A stretch of 24,897 nucleotides of DNA from JANLSO01 sp031362405 (GTDB lineage Bacteria; Actinomycetota; Thermoleophilia; Miltoncostaeales; Miltoncostaeaceae). Of the stretch, positions 14,601-23,600 are shown one piece after another; position 1 is the first letter of the stretch; every line of letters starts with the position of its first letter. A program made the translations under genes and the position numbers. The stretch is taken from NCBI GenBank assembly GCA_031362405.1, contig JANLSO010000125.1, forward strand, positions 1-24,897, given 5' to 3'. Below the pieces are notes generated by a model. It was not told the origin of the DNA. It did not search any database and worked only from the letters and a program-made list of their open reading frames with translations.

Positions 14601-17600
14601 GCTCGACACCACCGCGCTGACCGACGGCAGCTACGACCTGCGCGCCGTGGCCACCGACGCGGCAGGCACCACCTCCACCTCGACCGTCTCGGCCCGCGTG
14701 GTCGATAACACCAACCCGACCGGCGCCCTCACCACTCCCGCCGACGGGGCCCCGGTACGCGGCACAATCGCGGTGTCGAGCAGCTCCGCCGACGCCGGCT
14801 CCGGTGTTGCGTCGGTCGCATTCCAGCGCTCACCGACCGGGGCGGGCACCTGGACCACCATCGCCACCGACACCACGTCGCCGTACTCGGCGACCCTCGA
14901 CACCACCGCCCTCACGAACGCAGGCTACGACCTGCGCGCCGTGACAACCGATGCGGCGGGCAACGCGTTCACCTCGCCGACGCGCACGATGACGGTCGAC
15001 AACACCGCCCCGACGGTCACCCTCGGTGATCCCGGCGTGCTCTCAGGCACGAGGGCGCTGAGCGCCACCGCGTCCGACACGGGCGGATCCGGCGTCACCC
15101 AGGTGGTTTTCGAGCGTTCCCCCGCGGGCGCCGGCACCTGGACCAGCATTGCCACCGACACGACCTCTCCCTACTCGGCGAGCTTCGGCACGACCGCGGT
15201 CGCGGATGGCAGCTACGACCTTCGTGCCGTGGTGAGCGACGCCGCCGGTAACACGGCGACCTCCACGGTGTCCTCGCGCACCGTCGACAACGCGAACCCC
15301 ACCGGCTCCCTCACGTCTCCGGCGAACGCCGCGATCGTGTCGGGCACCATCACGGTGTCGAGCGATTCGGCCGATCCGGGTGCCGGCGCCTCCGGTGTGG
15401 CCTCGGTGGTCTTCCAGCGCTCTCCCGTTGGTGCCGGCACGTGGACCACCGTCGCAGCCGACACGACCGCGCCGTACAGCGCCCTGTTCGACACCACGGC
15501 CGTCACCCCCGGTGGCTACGACCTACGTGCGGTGACGACCGACGTCGCGGGTAACACCTTCACTTCGCCGACCCGCGTGATCACCGTCAGCGCCGACGCG
15601 CTGACGGTGAGCCTGACCGATCCCGGCGCAGCGATCCGCGGCACCGTCAACCTCACCGCGACCGCGAGCGATCCAATTGCCGGCGTGGCGTCGGTCGCCT
15701 TCCAGTACTCCACCGACAGCGGCGCCACCTGGACCACCATCGCCACCGACACGACGAGCCCGTACGCGGCCAGCTTCGACACGACGCTGGTCGCGAACGG
15801 CAGCTACCAGTTCCGGGCGCGTGCGACCTCGAACTCGACCACTCAGCAGACCTCGACGGTCTCTACGACGACCATCGACAACACCACGCCGGTGGTCTCT
15901 CTTACCAATCCCGGTGCGACGCTTCGCGGGACCGTCGGCCTCGACGCGACCGCATCCGACGGCGGCGGTTCAGGTGTCGCCGCGGTCGTGTTCCAGCGCT
16001 CCCCCGGGGGCGCCGGCACGTGGACGACCATCGCCACCGACACATCGAGCCCCTACTCGGCGAGCCTCGACACCACCGCCCTCACTGACGGCAGCTACGA
16101 CCTCCGCGCGGTCGTGACCGACGGGGCAGGCAACACGGCGACGTCGGTCGTCTCGGCGCGGACGGTCGACAACACCAGCCCGGCCGTGGCGCTCAGTGAT
16201 CCTGGCACGGCGCTTCGCGCCACCGTGAGCCTGAGCGCGACGGCGTCCGACGGCGGCGGTTCAGGTGTCGCCGCGGTCGCCTTCCAGCGCTCACCCGCGG
16301 GCGCCGGCACATGGACGACGATCACCACCGACGCCACCAGCCCCTACTCGGCGAGCCTCGACACCACCGCCCTCACCGACGGCAGCTACGACCTCCGCGC
16401 GGTCGTGACCGACGGGGCAGGCAATACCGCGACATCGACGGTCACCGCACGAACCGTGGACAACACGAACCCGACGGGTTCGCTGACCGCCCCGACGAAC
16501 GCGGCCACGTTCAACGGCACGATCGCCGTGTCCAGCGACTCGGCCGACGCGGGCTCGGGCGTGGCCCAGGTCGTCTTCCAACGCTCCCCCATGGGAACCG
16601 GAACCTGGACGGCCATCGCCACCGACACGACCAGCCCCTATTCGGTGAACCTCGACACGACCGCCCTCAGCAACGGCGGCTACGACCTGCGCGCCATCAC
16701 GACGGATGCCGCGGGCAATACCTTCACCTCATCCACGCGCACGATCACCGTGGACAACACCAACCCCTCGGTCACCCTCACCGACCCCGGCACGCCACTG
16801 CGTGGGACCGTCGGGCTCAGCGCCACCGCTGCCGACGTCGGGTCGTCGGTCGCCCAGGTCGTGTTCCAGCGCTCGCCCGCGGGTGCCGAAACATGGACGA
16901 CGATCTCCACCGACTCCACGTTTGCGTATGCGGCGAGCCTCGACACCACCGGCCTCACCGACGGCAATTACGACCTGCGTGCCATCGTGACCGACGCGGC
17001 CGGAAACAGCGCGACCTCGCTTGTCGCGGCCCGCATCCTGGACAACACCAACCCGACCGGTTCGCTCACGGCGCCCGCGAACGGTGCCGCGGTGACCGGG
17101 ACGATCACGGTCTCGAGCAACTCGGCCGACCCAGGCGCGAGCGCGTCGGGAGTGGCCTCGGTCGCATTCCAGCGCTCGCCCTCGGGGGCGGGAACATGGA
17201 CGACCATCGCCACCGATACCACGTCCCCGTACTCCACGAACCTCGACACCACCGCTCTTGGCGACGGCGTCTACGACCTGCGCGCGATCACCACCGACAC
17301 GGCCGGCAACGCCTTCACCTCGGGCACGCGAACGATCACGGTCGACAACACGAACCCGGTGATCACGCTCACCAACCCCGGCGCAGCGCTTCGGGCCACG
17401 GTGTCGCTCACCGCAACGGCCACCGACGCGACCAGCGGAGTGACCCAGGTCGTGTTCGAGCGCTCCCCCACGGGAGCCGGCACCTGGACGACGATCGCCA
17501 CCGACACGACCAGCCCCTATGGGGGGAGCCTCGACACGACGGCGCTCACCGACGGCAGCTACGACCTGCGCGCCGTCGCCACGGATGCTGCCGGTAACAC

Positions 17601-20600
17601 GGCGACCTCCGTTCTCGCGGCACGCGTCGTCGACAACACCAACTCGACCGGTTCTCTCACCGCTCCCGCAAACGGTGCGGTCGTGAACGGCACGATCTCC
17701 GTGAGCGCGAACTCCGCCGATGCAGGCTCCGGCGTGGCACAGGTGGTCTTCGAGCGCTCCCTCGCGGGCGCGGGCACATGGGCGGCGATCGCCACCGACA
17801 CTGCGAGCCCCTACTCGGTGAGCCTCGACACCACCGCCATCACCAACGGCGACTACGACCTACGCGCCATCACCACCGACGCGGCCGGCAACAGCTTCAC
17901 CTCATTCACGCGCACCGTTACGGCCGATAACACCAACCCCACGGTCACCCTCACCGACCCCGGCACGCCGCAACGTGGCACCGTGGCGCTCAGCGCCACG
18001 GCCGCCGACGTCGGCTCGTCGGTGACCCAGGTCGTCTTCGAGCGCTCCCCCGCAGGTGCGGGCACGTGGACGGCGATCACCACCGACTCCACGTCCCCGT
18101 ATGCGGCGAGCCTCGACACCACCGCGCTCACCGACGGTAGCTACGACCTGCGTGCCGTGGTCACCGATGGTGCAGGCAACACGGCGGTTTCGGTCGTCGC
18201 GTCGCGCACGGTCGACAACACCAGCCCGTCGGTCTCTCTGGCCGACCCGGGTAGCCCGCTCACCGCAACGGTCGGGCTCACCGCGACGTCCTCTGACGTG
18301 ACCTCGAGCGTCACCTCCGTCGCGTTCCAGCGCTCGCCGGCGGGCGCCGGCACGTGGACGACGATCTCGACCGACACCTCGAGTCCCCATGCGGCGAGCC
18401 TCGACACCACCGCGCTGACCGACGGCAGCTACGACTTTCGCGCGCTTGCCACGGACACCGCCGGCAACACGGCGACGTCCACGGTCGGCGCCCGTCTCGT
18501 CGACAACACGGGCCCCAGTGGGTCGCTCATCGCCCCGGCGAACGGTGCGGCGGTGAACGGCACGATCACCGTGAGCTCCGACTCGGCCGATGCCGGCGCG
18601 GGTGTGTCCCAGGTCGCCTTCCAGCGCTCCGCCGACGGCGGCGCCACGTGGACGATGATCGCCACCGACACCACCAGCCCCTACTCGACTCCGCTGAACA
18701 CCGCGCTCTTGACAGACGGTGCCTACCAGCTGCGCGCCGTCACCACCGATGGCGCCGGTCTCAGCTTCACCTCGCCGACCCGCACGGTCACGGTCGACAA
18801 CGCCAACCCGATCGGCGCGCTCACCGCTCCCGCTGACGGTGCCGCCGTGAACGGCACGATCGCGGTCGCCTCGAACTCCGCCGACGCGGGTTCCGGTGTC
18901 GCGAGCGTCGCGTTCCAGCGCTCCCCCGCCGGGGCCGGAACGTGGACGACCATCAGCAGCGACGCCACCTCGCCGTACTCGGTGAACCTCGACACCACCG
19001 CCCTGACCAACGGCGCCTACGACCTGCGCGCCGTAACCACCGATGCCGCCGGTAACACGTTCACCTCACCCACCCGCACCATCACCGCCGATAACACGGC
19101 CCCGTCGGTGACGTTCACCGACCCGGGCAGCGCCGTCTCCGGCACCGTGAACCTCACCGCCACCGCCTCAGACTCCGGGTCGTCGGTCGCGTCGGTCGCC
19201 TTCCAGTACTCCAGCGACGCCGGCGCCACCTGGACAACGACCAGCGCCGACACCACCAGCCCCTACTCCGCCTCGCTGGACACCGCCGTCCTGGCGGCAG
19301 GTAGCTACCAGGTGCGCGCCGTGGTCACCGACGCGGCCGGCAACACCACGCCCTCAACGGTGTTCACCACGACGGTCGACAACACGGCACCCGCCGTCAG
19401 CCTCACCGACCCCGGTGTCGCCCTGCGCGGAACGACTGTCGCACTGTCGGCGACCGCCACCGACACCAGCGGCTCCGGCGTCACCCAGGTGGTGTTCCAA
19501 CGCTCACCCGCCGGATCCGGCACCTGGACGACGATCACCACCGACACCACATCGCCCTACTCGGCGACACTCGACACGACGGCCCTGACGGACGGCAGCT
19601 ACGACCAGCGCGCCGTCGCGACCGACGGCGCCGGTAACACGGCGACGTCCCTGGTGAGCTCCCGCACCATCGACAACACCAACCCATCGGGGTCGCTAAC
19701 GGCCCCTGCCAACGGTGCGGTCGTCGCGGGCACCATCGCGATCAGCAGCAACTCGGCCGACGCGCGATCCGGCATTGCGAGCGTCGTGTTCCAACGCTCG
19801 TTCGATGCGGGTGCCACCTGGACGACCATCGCCACCGACACCGCGTCGCCGTACACGGTGAACCTTGACACGACCGGTCTTGCCGACGCGAACCACGACC
19901 TGCGCGCCATCACGACGGATGCCGCCGGCAACACGTTCACCTCGCCCAACCGCACCATCACCGTCGACAACACTGCTCCGACGGTCACCTTCGTCAACCC
20001 CGGCGCCGCGATCTCCGGGACCGTCAACCTCACGGCCACCGCATCCGACTCCGGGTCGTCGGTCGCATCCGTCGCCTTCCAATTCTCCAATGACGCCGGT
20101 GCGACGTGGACGACGATCACCACCGACATCACATCTCCGTTCGCCGCGAGCTTTGACACCACGACTCTCGGCGCCGGCACCTATTCGGTGCGCGCCGTCG
20201 TCACCGACGCCGCGGGCACCCAGACCCCCTCCACCGTCTTCACGACCACGATCGACAACACGAACCCGACCGGTTCGCTGACGGCCCCCGCCAACAATGC
20301 GGTCGTCAACGGCACCATCGCGATCAGCTCCAACTCGGCGGATGCCGGGTCCGGTGTCGCAAGCGTCGCCTTCCAACGCTCCCCCGCCGGGGCCGGCACC
20401 TGGACGACGATCAGCATCGACACCACCTCGCCCTACTCCGCGTCACTCGACACGACGGCCCTCACCAACGGCGACCACGACGTACGCGCCATCACCACCG
20501 ACGGCGCCGGCAACACGTTCACCTCAGCGACCCGCACCATCACTGCCGACAACACCAACCCGACCGGTTCGCTGACCTCCCCCGACAACGGTGCGGTCGT

Positions 20601-23600
20601 CAACGGCACCATCGCAGTCAACTCGAACTCGGCAGATGCCGGTGCGGGCGTCGCGACCGTCGTGTTCCAACGCTCCCCCGCCGGGGCCGGTACCTGGACG
20701 ACGATCACCACCGACACCACCTCGCCCTACTCCGCGTCACTCGACACGACGGCCCTCACCAACGGCGACCACGACCTGCGCGCCATCACCACCGACGGCG
20801 CCGGCAACACGTTCACCTCAGCGACCCGCACCATCATCGCCGACAACACGAACCCGACGATCACGTTCACCAACCCCGGGACGGCGATCTCCGGCACCGT
20901 GAACCTCACCGCCACGGCCTCCGACTCGGGATCGTCTGTCGCGTCGGTCGCCTTCCAGTACTCCAGCGACGCCGGCGCCACCTGGACGACCGCCAGCGCC
21001 GACACCACCAGCCCCTACTCCGCCTCGCTGGACACCACCGTCTTGACGGCGGGCAGCTACCAGGTGCGCGCCGTCGTCACCGACGCCGCCGGCAACCAAA
21101 CCGCCTCCGCGGCCTTCACGACCACGATCGACAATACGAACCCCACCGGTTCGCTCACGGCCCCCGCCAACGGTGCAGTCGTCGCGGACACGATCGCGAT
21201 CAGCTCCAACTCGGCGGATGCCGGCTCGGGTATCGCGAGCGTCGCCTTCCAGCGTTCCCCCGCGGGAACCGGTACGTGGACCACCATCAGCATCGACACC
21301 ACCAGCCCCTACGCCGCCTCGCTGGACACCACCATCCTCAGCAACGGCGACTACGACCTGCGCGCCGTAACCACGGATGCCGCCGGCAACACGTTCACAT
21401 CCCCGACCCGCACCATCACCGCCGACAACGCGGCGCCGACCGTCACGTTCACCGACCCCGGGACCGCGATCTCTGGCACGATGAACCTCACCGCCACCGC
21501 ATCCGACGCCGGATCCTCGGTCGCGTCGGTCGCGTTCCAGTACTCCAGCGACGGCGGCGCCACGTGGACGACGACTGCCACTGACACCACCAGCCCGTAC
21601 TCGGCGAGCTTCGACACCACCGCCCTCACCGCCGGCACGTACAAACTGCGCGCGGTCGTCACCGACGCCGCTGGCACCCAGACCGCCTCCGCGGTGTTCA
21701 CGACCACGGTCGACAACACGAACCCCACCGGTTCGCTCACGGCTCCCGCCGACGGCGCAACCGTCAACGGAACCATCGTCATCACCAGCAACCCGACCGA
21801 CGCCGGGTCTGGCATCGCACGCGCTGTGTTCCAGCGCTCCCCCGCCGGAGCCAACACGTGGACGACGATTGCGACCGACACCACCTCGCCCTACTCCGCC
21901 TCACTCGACACGACCGCCCTGACCAACGGCGTCTACGATCTGCGCGCCGTTACCACCGACACGGCCGGCAACACGTTCACCTCGGCCACCCGCAGCATCA
22001 CCGCCGACAACTCCGCGCCGACGGTCGCCCTGACGGATCCGGGTACCCCGCTCGGCGGGACCATTGGCCTCTCGGCCTCCGCGAGCGATGTGGGCACGAG
22101 CGTCACAAGCGTCGTCTTCGAACGCTCACCCGCGGGCGCCGGTACCTGGACGGCGATCAGCACCGATCCCACGAGCCCGTACACGGCGTCACTCGACACG
22201 ACGGCCCTGGCCGACGGCAGCTACGACCTGCGCGCCGTCGCCACCGACCTCGCCGGGAACACCACCACCTCGACCGTCGCCGTACGCGTCGTCGACAACA
22301 CCAACCCGACGGGCTCACTCACCGCCCCCGCAAACGGCGCGGCGACACGCGGCACGATCGCCGTCGCGGCGAACTCGGCTGACGCCGGCTCGGGCGTCGC
22401 AAGCGTTGTCTTCCAGCGCTCCGCTGACGGCGGGGCTACCTGGACGGCGATCGGCACCGATACGACGTCCCCCTACCAGGTATCCCTCGACACCACGGCG
22501 CTCCCCGACGGCTCCTTCGACCTTCGGGCGGTCACCACCGACAGGGCCGGGAACTCTGTCACCTCGTCCGTCCGCACGATCACCGTTGACAACGCCGGCC
22601 CGACCGCCAGCCTGGCCGATCCGGGTGCGAACCTGCGTGGCACGGTCGGCCTCTCGGCCACCGCAACCGACACCGGCGGCTCCGGTGTGACGAGCGTCCT
22701 GTTCGAACGCTCGCCCACGGGCGCCGGTAGCTGGACGACGATCGCCACCGACACAACCACCCCCTATGCCGCATCGCTTGATACCCCGACGTTTGGCGAC
22801 GGCAGCTACGACCTGCGCGCCACCGCCACCGACGCGGCCGGCAACCAGACGACTTCCCTCGTCACCGCGCGAACGGTCGATAACACCAACCCGACCGGCT
22901 CGCTGACCGCCCCGAACAACGGCGCGACCGTTGCGGGCACGATCTCGCTGTCGAGCAACTCCAGCGATGCCGGAGCCGGGGTGACCCAGGTCGTCTTCGA
23001 GCGCTCACCGGCAGCAGCAGACACCTGGACGACGATCTCCACGGACACGACCTCGCCCTACGCAGTGTCCCTCAACACGACCCCCCTGACGGCGGGCAAC
23101 TACGACCTGCGGGCCGTCACCACCGACGCGGCCGGCAACACCTTCACGTCACCCATCCGCACGATCACCGTCGATCCGAACGCGACAAGCGTCAGCATGA
23201 CCAACCCGGGCGCGAACCTTCGGGGGACCGTGAACCTCCAGGCCACCGCCATTGATTCGATCGACGGCATCGCCTCGGTGACCTTCGAGCGCTCGTCTGA
23301 CGCGGGCGCCACCTGGACGACGATCTCGACCGACACCACCAGCCCGTACGCCGCGAGCCTTGACACCACCGGCTCTGCCGACGGGAGCTACCAGCTGCGC
23401 GCGGTCGCCACCTCGAACGCGAGCAACACCGCCGCCTCGAGCCTCTTCTCAGTTGTACTCGATAACACGGCTCCGTCGGTGACGTTCACCGACCCGGGGG
23501 GCGCGGCGTCGGGAACCGTGAACCTGACCGCCATCGCATCCGACTCCGGGTCCTCGGTCGCATCCGTCGCCTTCCAGTACTCCAGCGACGGGGGCGCCAC

